Part shown: positions 1-11,458 of the stretch, piece after piece | Layout: the number at the start of each line of letters is the position of its first letter | How positions within the stretch are numbered: the stretch's first letter is position 1 | The notes under the pieces: generated by a model | Databases searched by the model: none | Told to the model about the DNA's origin: nothing | What the model saw: the letters and a program-made list of their open reading frames with translations, nothing else | Assembly: GCA_024180945.1 (NCBI GenBank) | Contig: JAKSGN010000041.1 | Span: 3,162,001 to 3,226,000, forward strand | Direction of reading: 5' to 3' | Length of the DNA stretch: 64,000 bases | Source: Macrophomina tecta | Lineage: Eukaryota > Ascomycota > Dothideomycetes > Botryosphaeriales > Botryosphaeriaceae | Made by a program: the position numbers and the translations under genes

Positions 1-2000
1 TCTACTACTTAAGCTACTACTTAAAGGCTTATATAAGCGATACTTCTCTATTTAATCTAAGAAAGGCTACTAATTTGCTAAATCTTATCTTAATTATTTG
101 GATAATGTTAAGAAGGTACTAGGTATACTTATCCTTAGTTACGTGAGTAACCATAAAAGTGAATTTGGTGGAAGCGTATTTAAGATACGTAATCTATTAG
201 TAGCCGTTGTTGGCTCGTGTTATATATATTAAGTTAAATAAGACTTAAAAGAATACTTCTTTTAATAATTTCTTTAGTTATATGGATCGAGAGATCTATT
301 ATTATACCTTAGTACGTGCGTATATATTATAGTAATTAGGTAACTACTAATCGGTAATTATAGCTTCTTATACTACCTATAGTAAGGCTCGAATAGCTCT
401 TTAGGCTATATATATAAAGATTTTATGCTATTGTATGGCTAGTAACGAGCGATTAGTAACGTTAGATACTATAGCTAGTAGATTATTTACTTCCTTATAT
501 TCTATAAAGAAGTGGTTTTAGGCGAAGGTTAGATAGGCTATAATAAAGTCTTCTAAGTAGAGGTATATATATTCTATATTTAACTTAATTCCCTTTTCTC
601 TTGCCTTAGTAATAGAGACGAGGTTTACTATAAATAAGAGTATGTAGGCTACGTCTATAAGCTTAATAGTACGTGGGCCCTTATGGTTAGTAGTATATAC
701 TAGTGCCTTACTAAATGACTCGATCTTAACCGTAGAGTTTTCTAATATAATGTAGTTATCTAGCCCTGCGTTTCTTGTTTTGGTGTAGCGATTCTTTATA
801 TATTAATTATAGATATGGTGTGTTGTGCTAGTATCGGTAATTTATAAGAGATTAAGCATTATAGGCCTTAAAATATATTATATATTAAATAATAAGGTAA
901 CTATAGCTAGAAAGAATAATATTTTCTTATCTTTTTTACCTAGTTTTAGCTCTTATTTTTTTTAAGGAGTGTTGTCCTGCTTCTTCTAGCTTTGGCCGTG
1001 ATTTTGGCTATTTTTAAATTATTTAATAGAGTGTTTAACTCTTCTTTTAATCTGTAGATTCTTAAGTACCTTATTAACCTTGTTTTAAACCTTCTAGTTT
1101 AGTGTCTAATCTACTGGTCTAGCCTCTGGATTGTAATATTTATATTTATTATAGTAGTAATTTTCGCTATATAAGTAGGCGGGTAGCTTTCTTTTCTACT
1201 TCTTATTTCTTAGTAAAGTAGTGAAGGCTATTTTAGTAGTCTTTAGATTCTTAGCCGTATTTTAGCGTGAGTAGTTTCGGTAGTTAATAATTAGATTATA
1301 AAGCGACTTAGTAAGCTTATTATCCTAGAGCTTAATCTTATAGGCGGAGGCCTAGTGGGTATTAAGAGGGGTAAGCGCCTTAAGAAAGGCAACCTTACCT
1401 TAATTATCTATAATCTCTAGAAGTTTAAGCTTCTCTACCTTAAATAGAGTCTCTTTCTATTATAAAAGCTATTTATTAATATTTTAACTACTTAGAGGCT
1501 TCTTAAGCTAACAAAGCTTATTAACGATAAGTTCTTTTTAAGTCTTCTTTATTGGTTGGAGCCGCGCCTTAAGCGCTATAAGCTAAGAATAGGGGTGCGA
1601 ATCGCCCCTTAGCTTAGTTAGAAGTGGGAGTAGTAATAGGCTTACTAAGTCCTTAATAATTATTAAAAGATTATTAATCTTCTTTTTTAGCTTCTTATGC
1701 TTAACTAGGCTTCTCTCGTACGCCCTGATTTGTATTTTGTAGCGCTTCTAGGCTCATTGTTAATTTAGATTAGAGGCTAGTAGCTCTTAAACCTTAACTA
1801 GTTTAGTTAGTTGAGTAGGTTTCTTAGGCTTCGATGGGTTAATATAGTCGAATATCTCGTATTTCTTAGCTCATGATTAGATAATAAAGTACTATTTATC
1901 CTAATTATTAGCTGTCTTTAAGACAACGATAGGTTTAGAAGACGTTATAGCGTAGTATTACGTTGCGTCGTATTATATTGTGTGCTAAAGTAGGTATAGA
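1..2000 (-). mobile_element. RIP-degraded Ty1/copia retrotransposon relic
   Basis: Read on the minus strand, this stretch carries a broken copia polyprotein. A DTG-like aspartic protease start lies near 838 (Asp-Thr-Ser-Thr-Thr-His-His). It is followed by a GAG-pre-integrase segment with a His-Lys-Ile-Leu-like motif near 430-450 and the start of the integrase core toward base 1. The frame is cut by many TAA/TAG codons, as expected when CAA, CAG and TGG are hit by CpA-to-TpA mutation. The gag part would lie at about 1000-2000. Reverse transcriptase would lie to the left of the window. No LTR could be placed. Order and motifs are seen in the sequence; the superfamily call follows from protease preceding integrase, and the end near 2000 is approximate. 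Confidence 0.6.
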
Positions 2001-2473
2001 TAAATTACTAAAGTAGGTAGTAGGCGTGAGGTTAATAAATAAGCCGTTTACTTAAAAGTATTACTCTAAGGCGGTGACAAAGTGCTGCGCTTTAGGTAAT
2101 AAAAAGGCGTGTTATAGGAGGCAACTAAAGTCCTCCGTTATAGAATACGTATAGTAAAAGAGTGCTAAGGATAAACGTTCGAATACTACGAAACGCTTAG
2201 AATAGTATAATAAGGTGCTAGGAAGGATGGCTTAGAATATAAAAGATACTAAAGACGTACCCGGGCTTATAACTATTAAAATAAGTAGTGTAACGGCTTA
2301 TTTAATAGTAAATAGGATAAAATTAGTATATCTAGTAGAGGGAGGCCGTACGGGCTTTTCTTATACCTATTCTACCTACTAGGGTAAAACGGGTATGTAA
2401 CTTGCTTACCTACTAAAATAGGTATGCAACGAGCATAAGATATAACTAAATCCAAAATACTACTAAATTAAAT
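2001..2473. other. Unassigned RIP-mutated DNA
   Basis: No reading frame or element end is recognisable here. The stretch lies between the copia relic and the first family B gypsy fragment. Part of it (2341-2445) is similar to an unmutated segment at 37177-37280. Confidence 0.5.
2341..2445 (+). repeat. Short dispersed repeat, mutated copy
   Basis: About 105 bp align, without large gaps, to 37177-37280 in the gene-rich half. Both copies share the order ggaggcc, a gggct..tcttaYacctaYtct block, and two related sub-blocks (taaaacGG..gtat and taaaaYaggtatg). Most differences are C/T or G/A, so this copy looks like a RIP-mutated relative of the other one. The parent element is unknown. The inner near-repeat resembles the subterminal repeats of DNA transposon ends. 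Confidence 0.5.
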
Positions 2474-4546
2474 ATTCTAATAGATAGAAATCGGCTATTT
2501 ATATTCTAATTCTAGTAGACGCTTACCCGCTAGCTTAGAGCTAAGTATAAGCTCTCGACTATGGCACATCCTTAAATAGACGAATAGATAGAACGGACGA
2601 ATTAGATACTAGAATAATACCTACGCTACTATCTTAACTACGCGTAAGATAACTAGGTCGAGCTACTACCGCTCGTATAGTTCGCGTATAATAGCTCGAA
2701 AGCGTTAGCTATATAAGAATCCCTATTCTACACTAACTATAGTTATAAGCCTATAGCTTATAAAGAGCTAATACTAAGCGAATTCCTAGCCTAAAAAGAA
2801 ATTCTTAAAGTAAACTAGCTAAAGGTACTTTATAAATAACTATATCTAGACCTCGAATTCGTAGCCCTATAAATAGGTAAATACTATAATAGACGGCACT
2901 AAGAGGTACTAAAGCTAAAAGGGGGAAATAAAGTTTACCTTTTTAGAAAAAATATTAAGATAAAATAGCCGAATAATAAATTAGACTTTAAGAAAATTAA
3001 ACTATTCGAAATTAAAAAATAGATTAGAAAGGTTAATTTCCGCCTTAGACTACCTAATACTATATAGATATACCCTATATTTTACGTCTTACTCCTCGAA
3101 CCGGTACTAGAAAACGCCACGCCATTACGCTAAACGAAAGAAATGCTACCGGAAAATCTAGACGCCGACGAAAATATAGACTAGAATATAGAATAAGTCC
3201 TAGATAACGGCTATATTAATAGTTAGTTCCGATACCTCCTTAAATAGAAAGGAGACTAGAATAATACCTAAAAACTACTAGAACTATACGACTATTAAGA
3301 ACTTATTAATAAGTTTTATCGCTAAAACCTAGATCGACTAACACCGCTAACTCGTTATACACGAAGGACCTAAAATTAAAGTTAGAAAATGAAGACAACC
3401 GTGCCTAATTAACTAGACCGGAACCCTCGGAAGGCGTAGAACCCGAACTAATACTAGAAGACCTAATAGACTAGAACGGTCCTATAGTATTATTAGCTAA
3501 GATATCGCTACGTAAACGCTTCGATAATCGCCCCTTCTTAGTATTTTTAGGGTTAGAGGTATTCCTAGCCTCTAGCACTTTTAATTTTCTAAGTATATTA
3601 ATCGCGTTCGACTTGCGCTATAGTATTAAGGTAGTACGACGCTCGAGTAACTCCTACTATTTTTTAGTACGAGAAAGACCGGAGGCCGCCTTTTAAAGCT
3701 AATTCTCGAAGGCTATACGTTTAGAGCGCGCCTTATCTAGAGCCTGTTAAAGGCGCTTAACTAAAAAGAAGATTAGTAAGTATATAAAAGAATTTAAAAA
3801 AGACTAATAGTCGGAATTCTTAAGACTACTAGCGTCGCAACTAGTACGCCTAGTACGATAATATTCGCTATAACAGGAGAAGTCTAAGGCTACGTAATAT
3901 ACTATCTTAGGCTCCTCCGCCTTTCGCTAAGTATTTAAAAGCAAACATTGCGAATAAGAAATAGATATCGCGATACCTAGTAAATTAATTTTTATATCTA
4001 GGGACTTACGCTTAGTCTTCTATGAATCGCGCTTTCGTTTCGGAGGCATAGTAAGAGGCTTATAATAGAAGAAGAAAATAAGAAACTAGAGAGAACCTAA
4101 GATATAGACGAATAAATAAATCTTCGGGCCGAAGATTCTTAAGAGGGGAATAGTATTACGAACTCTACGGGCGATAGTCCCGCGCGAGTAAATATTTCCT
4201 AAGAAATAAAAACCCTTACGGAGAGAAATCTCGTAAGAAAATACGAACTACTAAAGATTAATATTTAAGAAGCTTAGTTAGAATATAAATAACGCTACTA
4301 GATTCCGTAGGAAAATAACTTTTTTAAGAAAATAAAGCCCGTATAGAAAAGACTAGACGAGGGTATAGAAAACTATAGTCTAGCGGTATAATACTCCCTT
4401 AGTAAAAATTGCGGGTAGAATCTAGAAAACCGGTAGAGAGGCACGTTACACGATAATAAATAAGATAAACATCGCTATCGTTTATAGAAGGAAGTTAAAA
4501 GTCGGGTTCTAGAAAGTAGGCATTAGCGCCCGGGTTACGTAGGCCC
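2474..4546 (+). mobile_element. Gypsy family B copy 1: 3' pol and left part of 3' LTR
   Basis: The fragment begins inside the integrase (homologous to 23895 onward of the complete family B element). It runs through the integrase C-terminus and a chromodomain-like region (about 2900-3350), then a non-pol segment holding the antisense frame, a purine tract (4138-4150) and the start of a 3' LTR at 4154 (TATTACGAAC, originally TGTTACGAAC). The LTR is interrupted at 4546 by the family A element and seems to resume at 11120. It is a Ty3/gypsy chromovirus by domain order. It is 5'-truncated and heavily RIP-mutated. Confidence 0.65.
3306..4049 (-). pseudogene. Antisense accessory reading frame of gypsy family B, copy 1
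   Basis: On the minus strand an ATG at 4049 opens a frame of 247 codons ending at a double TAA (3303-3308). It is broken by about ten TAA/TAG codons and no TGA, fitting mutated Gln or Trp codons. The predicted product starts Met-Pro-Pro-Lys-Arg-Lys-Arg, a basic nuclear-localisation-like start. It has a charged coiled-coil-like middle and a Ser/Gly-rich segment (about residues 200-220). The same frame recurs at 24727-25504 in the complete element. It lies between the chromodomain and the 3' LTR, opposite to gag-pol. The function is unknown. TGA is rare in any RIP-mutated DNA, so absence of TGA alone is weak evidence; the shared start and matching frame in both copies carry the argument. Confidence 0.45.
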
Positions 4547-5345
4547 TATTATTATAAATAATACTCTACCCTAGGATTACTAAGGAACAAGACCCCTGAC
4601 TAAGAATCTAAATAAGCTAAATTATCCGGAATAGTCTTTACTAAAAGTCTATAGCCTAGCCTTTTTAGGTTTAGACCAAATCCACGAACTTTATAGCCGA
4701 AAAACTAGATAAACCAAGAAATAGAGCCCGTGCTAGGCCGTACCTAGCCTAGTAGGCAGGCCCAAGGGCCCGAGCCGGGCCTACCCCCCTAAGCACCCTA
4801 TACCCACCTAAAGACCAACCCCTCGGAATAGAATAAAACTTTCGGATAAGAAACTAGCCTAGTTACTAAGCAACTTTTACTAAGGAATACTAGTACTAGT
4901 ATTATTCGTTTAAGAATTATTTAGTAATACGTCTAGACTACCCGAAGAGACGCCTAAGACTAAACGAGACGTTCGGATTAGAACCTTAGAGCTAAAACAC
5001 GGACTTAGAATTTAATTATAAATCCTAATTATAAATACGATAATCTAGAGGTCCGCGGACTAATAGAAGTATATTCTAACCCCGCTTTTAAATAAGTTAA
5101 GATTAAAATCTACGTTCGTAGCCGAATAAGTCTCTATCCGAGTTCCGACTAGCTATATATATAAGTCTCTTTATTTTTTCCTACTAGATTAGTTCTTTAA
5201 GTAAGTAATTTACCTATTTCTTACCCTAAGACTTTTAAGCCTATTTTAAGAACTTCTTAACTCGTAGAGCCTTAAGCTTAACTAAGCTAGGTGATAAGAA
5301 TCTTATTAAGACCTACGCGCCTTTATCTAACCCCTATTTATAATA
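4547..5345 (+). repeat. 5' LTR of gypsy family A
   Basis: This 799 bp LTR matches 10321-11119 without length change. Visible differences are mostly C/T and G/A. It begins TA and ends TA where an intact LTR has TG and CA; the partner copy keeps the final CA. Confidence 0.75.
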
Positions 5346-8300
5346 CTTTACTTACTTCTCTTTAGCTTCCTTAAGTTTAAGGTTCCTAAGTAAGAAAAAT
5401 AAGATATCTAAGCCTATTATCCTTACGTAGGTTATACTTTGGAATAACCTCTATAAACTCTTAGTCTCGGATAATATTAACCTTCCGCCTCTGCCTACCG
5501 AGGGTATTCTATTCTAGGATATTCGAGCCGCCTGCTTAATAGCCTATTCTTAAGGCCGTATAGCCTATTCTAACCCCTCGATCAAGCCTCCGGGCGTTCC
5601 TATTCTCGAAACGGACTCTAAGGGTAAATACGACTACTATATAGCCTACTTTAACGTAGGGCTAACGGCCTTTCTTTTCGTAAGCGCTAATACGTGCCTA
5701 ACTTAAGCCTCGGCCTAAGCGTTAACCCCCGTCTTACCTAAGGTCCCTCGCGTGCCTAAGATAGCCGACCCTAAGCCTTTTAAAGGCGAAAGGTCTAAAT
5801 TTAAGGCCTTTACTACGTAGCTTTAGCTTAAGTTCGCTTCGGATCTATAAGCTTTTACTACGGATTACTAAAAGATTCTCTATATAGGATCTTACCTCTA
5901 AGACTCCGCCTATACGTGGTTTTAGCCACGTATTAAAAACGATGGGACTATCCCTAACTTTCTAACCTTCGAAGCCTTCTATAAGGCTTTAAAAGCTGCT
6001 TTCGATAACCCGGACTCGTACGCTATAACCGAATGGGCTATTTAGAACCTTAATAAGACTTATTTTATACTACGTTCTATTCTAAGTTCGTTTCGCTTAT
6101 TACGGTTCTCGGTTAGTAAGAGGACGCTATACGTATCTATTACTTTAAGCGCGGTCTTAAGGAAGAAGTTAAGAACCTTCTTATAGACCGTAAAATACTA
6201 AAAAAATTCTCGAAGTTTATAGAAAAGTATATAGTACTAGATAACTAACTCTTCGCTTATAAGTAAGAGAAACGAGCCGTACTAATCTAAAATAAAAATA
6301 AGAATAAGAATAAGAGAAAATACGGGAAAAATACGCTATTAAACTCTATTCCTACCCCCCTACCTTAAAACTAAGCCTAAGAAGAACCTATAGAACTCAA
6401 CGTAGCCGTACGAAAAGCTTACTGCAAGACTAATAACCTTTACACGTATTACGATTAATCCGGATACTAGGTAAAAGAATACCCTAAAGCTAAATAAACT
6501 AAGGGGTTTAACCTAAATAAGATTAATGCCACTACGTTCGGAGAACCTTCTAAGCCTAATACCTCGATCTAGACTCTTTACATCTCGGAAAACAACTAAG
6601 GCTAGACGATAAGCGGCGTACGCCTAGCCCTATAATGGCCGCATAAGGATTAAGTATTTTAAACCGGTTCTCTCTACTAGATAAGTTACCCTCGCATCTA
6701 AAAACACTACGAGCATATACTACGCTCGTAGAACCTACCTAAGATATGCCAAAATACGTCCTAAACCTAGAAAATAAGCAACCCCTTATTATAAAAGCAT
6801 TAGTAAACTAAAACCCTACGTCTGCTATACTAGACTCCGATACCACAACAGTCTTTATAGACTAATACTATACCTTTATAAATAAGCTCCCGCTACGTAC
6901 CAAGATATAACCTAAGGTCGTTAAGATCGTAGATAGCCGTAAATCCGAAGGTAGATTAATTATCTATAAGGTAAATATTAATCTATAGCTCGGAGGCTAT
7001 TCTAAGATAATTACGGCCTAAGTTACTAAGATTAGGAAATACCCCCTTATTCTTAGTAAATCCTAGTTGAATTACTATAATTCTAAGATCGACTAGCCTT
7101 TAAATAAGGTTACGTTTACCTCGAAGCGGTATAGAAAGCACTACCTTAAAAAAAATAAGCCTAAGTAATCCTAAGTAATAAGCTAAGGATCCGACTACGC
7201 TATAATCTCGTTCGCTACCCTTAGAAAATACCTTAAACAGCCTAGTTATAAACTATACGCTATATAACTTAAGGATATCCTAGAACACCTCGATAAGGCC
7301 TAAGAAATTAAGAATCCAAAGAATAAGATTAAGACGTTAGAACATAACATTTCTAAGAAACTATACGACTTCCTACTATTCTTTACTAAGAAGAAAGCTA
7401 ATAAGCTACCCCTATACTAGTATATCGACTACGTAATCGAACTAGAGAAAGGTAAAAAAGCTCTCTTTAGCCCCCTCTATAAAATATCTAATTTAGAACT
7501 AAAAGCCCTAAGACTCTATCTTAACGAGAATTTAAGAAAAGGCTTTATTCGACCCTTATATTTCTTAAGTACGTCCCCCGTTATCTTTATTAAGAAACCG
7601 GGTAAAGAATTAAGATTCTACGTTAACTACTACGGCCTAAACGCCGTAACTAAGAAAAACCGGTATCCGTTACCCTTAATAAACGAGAGTCTAAGGAGGC
7701 TAAATAGTACTAAATACTTTATAAAACTCGATCTAAGGGGTATCTTTAACCTTATAAGAATTTAAGAAGGCGACGAATCTCTAACGGTCTTTCGTACCCG
7801 TTACGGCCTTTTCGAATATTTAGTTATATCTTTTAGCCTAACTAATGCACCCGCTACATATTAGCAGTTTGTTAACGATACGTTAAGAGAATACCTCGAC
7901 CGGTTTCTTATTATCTTTATCGATAATATATTAATCTATTTGGATAACCTCGAGAAATATAAGAAATAAGTTTACTAAGTTCTAGATAAGCTAAAGGTAG
8001 CCGATCTATTCGTAAATAGAAAAAAAAATGAATTCTATACTATGTAAATAACTTTTTTAGAATTCGTTATCTCTAAGTACGGAATCTCTATAGATTTAAC
8101 TAAGATTAAGGCCGTTCTAGATTAGAAAATCCCTAAGACTATTAAGAATCTATAGTTCTTTCTCGGGTTTACTAATTTTTACCGGCGGTTTATTAAAGGT
8201 TACTCGCGCGTTATACGGCCTTTATTTAAGCTTCTAAGAAAGAATTTATTCTTTACGTAGACTAAGAAATAAGAAGATGCCTTTAAGGCTCTTAAATAAG

Positions 8301-10320
8301 TATTTACATCTAAGCCTATACTAAGATACTTTAATCCAGCCCTAGAAATAGTCCTAGAAACGGACGCTTTAGACTTCATTATATCCAGAATCCTTAGCTA
8401 ATAGGTGTAATACCCGGACGGTAAAAGACTTTTACACCCTATAGCCTACTACTCTAGGAAAATAACTCCTACGGAGCAAAACTATGGCGTAAGAGATAAG
8501 AAACTACTAGTAATAGTAGAAAGTCTTAAGAAATTTAGACCCGAAGTAGTTAAACTAAGACAAACCCTTCTTATTTATATAGATTACATAAACCTACTTT
8601 CTTTTAAGAAAGCCTAGATCCTAAACTAAAGATAAGCACGATAGGTAATTAAATTATTTAAGCTCGATTTTAAGATAACCTACCGCCCTAGCGTTAAGAA
8701 CTAAAGAGCTAATACCCTAATAAGACAGTCTAGAGACCTACCTAAAAAAGAGAAAAAAGAAAACGAAATTACCCCTATTCTAAGCTAAGAAAAGTTTAAA
8801 ATCCTTACGCTAAGAATAAGCTCTATCGAATTAGAGCTAAGGAATAAGATTACGTAACTACTCGAATAAGATACGCTCGTATAAGATATTAAAAACGCCC
8901 TAAGTACTAAGAAAACTCGGCATCCTAAGATAGATTTAGAAACCTACGAATTTAAGAATAACCTTCTAGAAATAAATGGTTTAATCTACGTTCTAGAAGA
9001 CCTAGAACTACGCTAAAGAATAATAAGTACCTAGTATAACTATTCCGCTACTAAATACCTAGAACAAGCCGCTACGCTCGAGTTAATTACCCGAGATTTT
9101 TAGTAGCCTTCTATTCGAAAAGAAATAAGCCGTTATATAAAAAATTATAAAACCTACTAACGAACGAAGCCTATAAGATACCCGCCTTACAGATTTCTTA
9201 AACCCCTTAAGATTTTCTAAAGGCGTTAGACTTCTATTTTACTAGACTTTATTACGGAATTACCTAAGTTACTAAGCAAGAACGCTATATTAGTAGTTAT
9301 AGATTAACTAACTAAGATAGCCTACTTTATTTCTTATCTAGAAATAATAAGCTCGGAAGACCTCGCACGATTATACTAAGACTATATTTTTAAGCTATAC
9401 GAACTCCCTAACGATTAGATAACTAACTGTAGATCTGTTTTTACCTCTAAGTTTACGGAAGACCTAGCACGTTTACTTAAGATTAAGCTAAACCATAGCA
9501 CGGTCTTCTACCCCTAAATGAACGGCTAAACCGAGCGCGTTAACGCTATTCTAGAATAATACCTTCGTGCCTATATTAATTACTAATAAGATAACTAGGC
9601 AGACTATCTTTCCCTTATAAAATTCGCGTATAATAATACGATCTTAGCTACTACTAAGGCTATATCCTTCTTTACTAATTACGGCTTCCACCTAAAGTAC
9701 GAAATCTAATCGAACAGATCTAATATATCCTTAAACTAAGAATTAGTCCTCTATATAAAATAGCTTCGAAATCTAGAAGATTATTTAAAAGCTAAGATCC
9801 GTTAGGCTTAAGAATCCGTATAAGAATAAGCTAATAAGTACTAGTAATTCCCTCCTATCTTTTATTCTAGCCAACCCGTTTGGCTACTTAGAAGGTATAT
9901 AACAACTACACGTCCCGCTAATAAGCTTAATTTTAAGAAACTCGGTCCTTTTAAGATTAAGAATAAGATTTTAAGCTACGTATATGAACTAGAACTTTCT
10001 AGTAGTATACGTATCTACCCGGTATTCTACGTATTCCTACTAGAACCCGCGGCCTAAGACCCTCTTCTAGAATAAATCTAACCTCCGCCACTACTAGTTA
10101 TAGTAGACGGATCTACAGAATACTACGTAGAGAAAATCCTCGACGTTAGAAAAATAAGAAACTAACTTAAGTACTTTGTTAAGTAGAAGAGTTATTCGAA
10201 ACCTACCTAGAAATCCCTAGACACGGTTAAAGAACTTAAAACTTATGACTATTTTTACTAATAATACCCTAATAAGCCACAGGCTAGTTAGCTCGTAGAA
10301 ACTCACCTAGAAGAGAAGCC

Positions 10321-11119
10321 TACTATTATAAATAATACTCTACCCTAGGATTACTAAGGAATAAGACTCCTAACTAAGAATCTAAATAAGCTAAATTATC
10401 CGGAATAGTCTTTACTAAAAGTCTATAGCCTAGCCTTTTTAGGTTTAGACCAAATCCACGAACTTTATAGCCGAAAAACTAGATAAACCAAGAAATAGAG
10501 CCCGTGCTAGGCCGTACCTAGCCTAGCAGATAGGCCCGAGGGCCCGAGCCGGGCCTACTCCTCTAAGCACCCTATACCCACCTAGAGACTAACCCCTCGG
10601 AATAGAATAAGACTTTCGAACAAGAAACTAGCCTAGTTACTAAGTAACTTTTACTAAGGAATACTAGTGCTAGTATTATTCGTTTAAGAATTATTTAGTA
10701 ATACGTCTGGACTACCCAGAGAGATGCCTAAGACTAAACGAGACGTTCGAATTAGAACCTCGGAGCTAAAACACGAACTTAGGATTTAATTATAAATCCT
10801 AATTATAAATACGATAATCTAAAGGTCTACGGACTAATAGAAGCGTATTCTAACCCTACTTTTAAATAAGTTAAGATTAAGATCTATATTCATAGCCAGA
10901 TAAGTCTCTATTTAAGTTCTGGCTAGCTATATATATAAGTCTCTTAATTTTTTCCTACTAGATTAGTTCTTTAGATAAGTAATTTACCTATTTCTCGCCC
11001 TAAGACTTCTAAGCCTATTTTAAGAACTTCTTAACTTATAGAGCCTTAAGCTTAACTAAGCTAGGTAATAAGAATCTTATTAAGACCTACGCGCCTTCGT
11101 CTAACCCCCGTTTATAACA
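10321..11119 (+). repeat. 3' LTR of gypsy family A
   Basis: This 799 bp repeat is the partner of 4547-5345. It ends ...tataaca, so the LTR end CA is still present here. Confidence 0.75.
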
Positions 11120-11458
11120 TCTATAAGGACCTACTAGGATTAACTTAATCTAAGAATACTAATCTAATACTATCGATCTAGCTGCTTTAATCTAGCTATA
11201 CTAATCTAGATTATTATAGCTTTTCTATAGTATATAGATATACTTATTAGATAGTACTTTAACCTTCGTAGTTAACTTAAAGTTCTAATATAATCCTATT
11301 AGAGGTAATAAGCCTAACGCGTATCGCGTACCGATATATTACGTAATTACTACTATTATTTTAATTCTTTATCCTTCTCTTATTCTTTAAGGTAAATCCT
11401 TTAGCTACCTAACCCTACTAGGTAATTCTAAAGCCTAGTAGAAGAGGCCGCCGTTATA
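11120..11458 (+). repeat. Right part of the interrupted family B copy 1 LTR
   Basis: About 339 bp are similar to the right part of the family B LTRs (18590-18924 and 26060-26396), including the shared block near aagcctaacgcg and the LTR end ...ccgttata. Added to 4154-4546 this gives about 732 bp, close to the 788 bp intact LTR. It is read as one LTR split by family A. Confidence 0.6.

Larger units (their letters stand above)
4547..11119 (+). mobile_element. Gypsy family A chromovirus, full length, RIP-degraded
   Basis: Two LTRs in constant register (offset 5774) bound an internal region with this order: gag (about 5750-6250), CCHC knuckle remnant (about 6420-6490), aspartic protease (Leu-Asp-Ser, about 6830), reverse transcriptase (about 7420-8130), RNase H (about 8340-8600), integrase (about 9210-9860) and chromodomain (about 9950-10260). 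The RT metal-binding FIDD motif now reads Phe-Ile-Asp-Asn, a G-to-A change. Many in-frame TAA/TAG codons make it non-coding. It is inserted in the 3' LTR of family B copy 1, whose left part (4154-4546) and right part (11120-11458) flank it. A target duplication could not be recognised. Confidence 0.8.
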
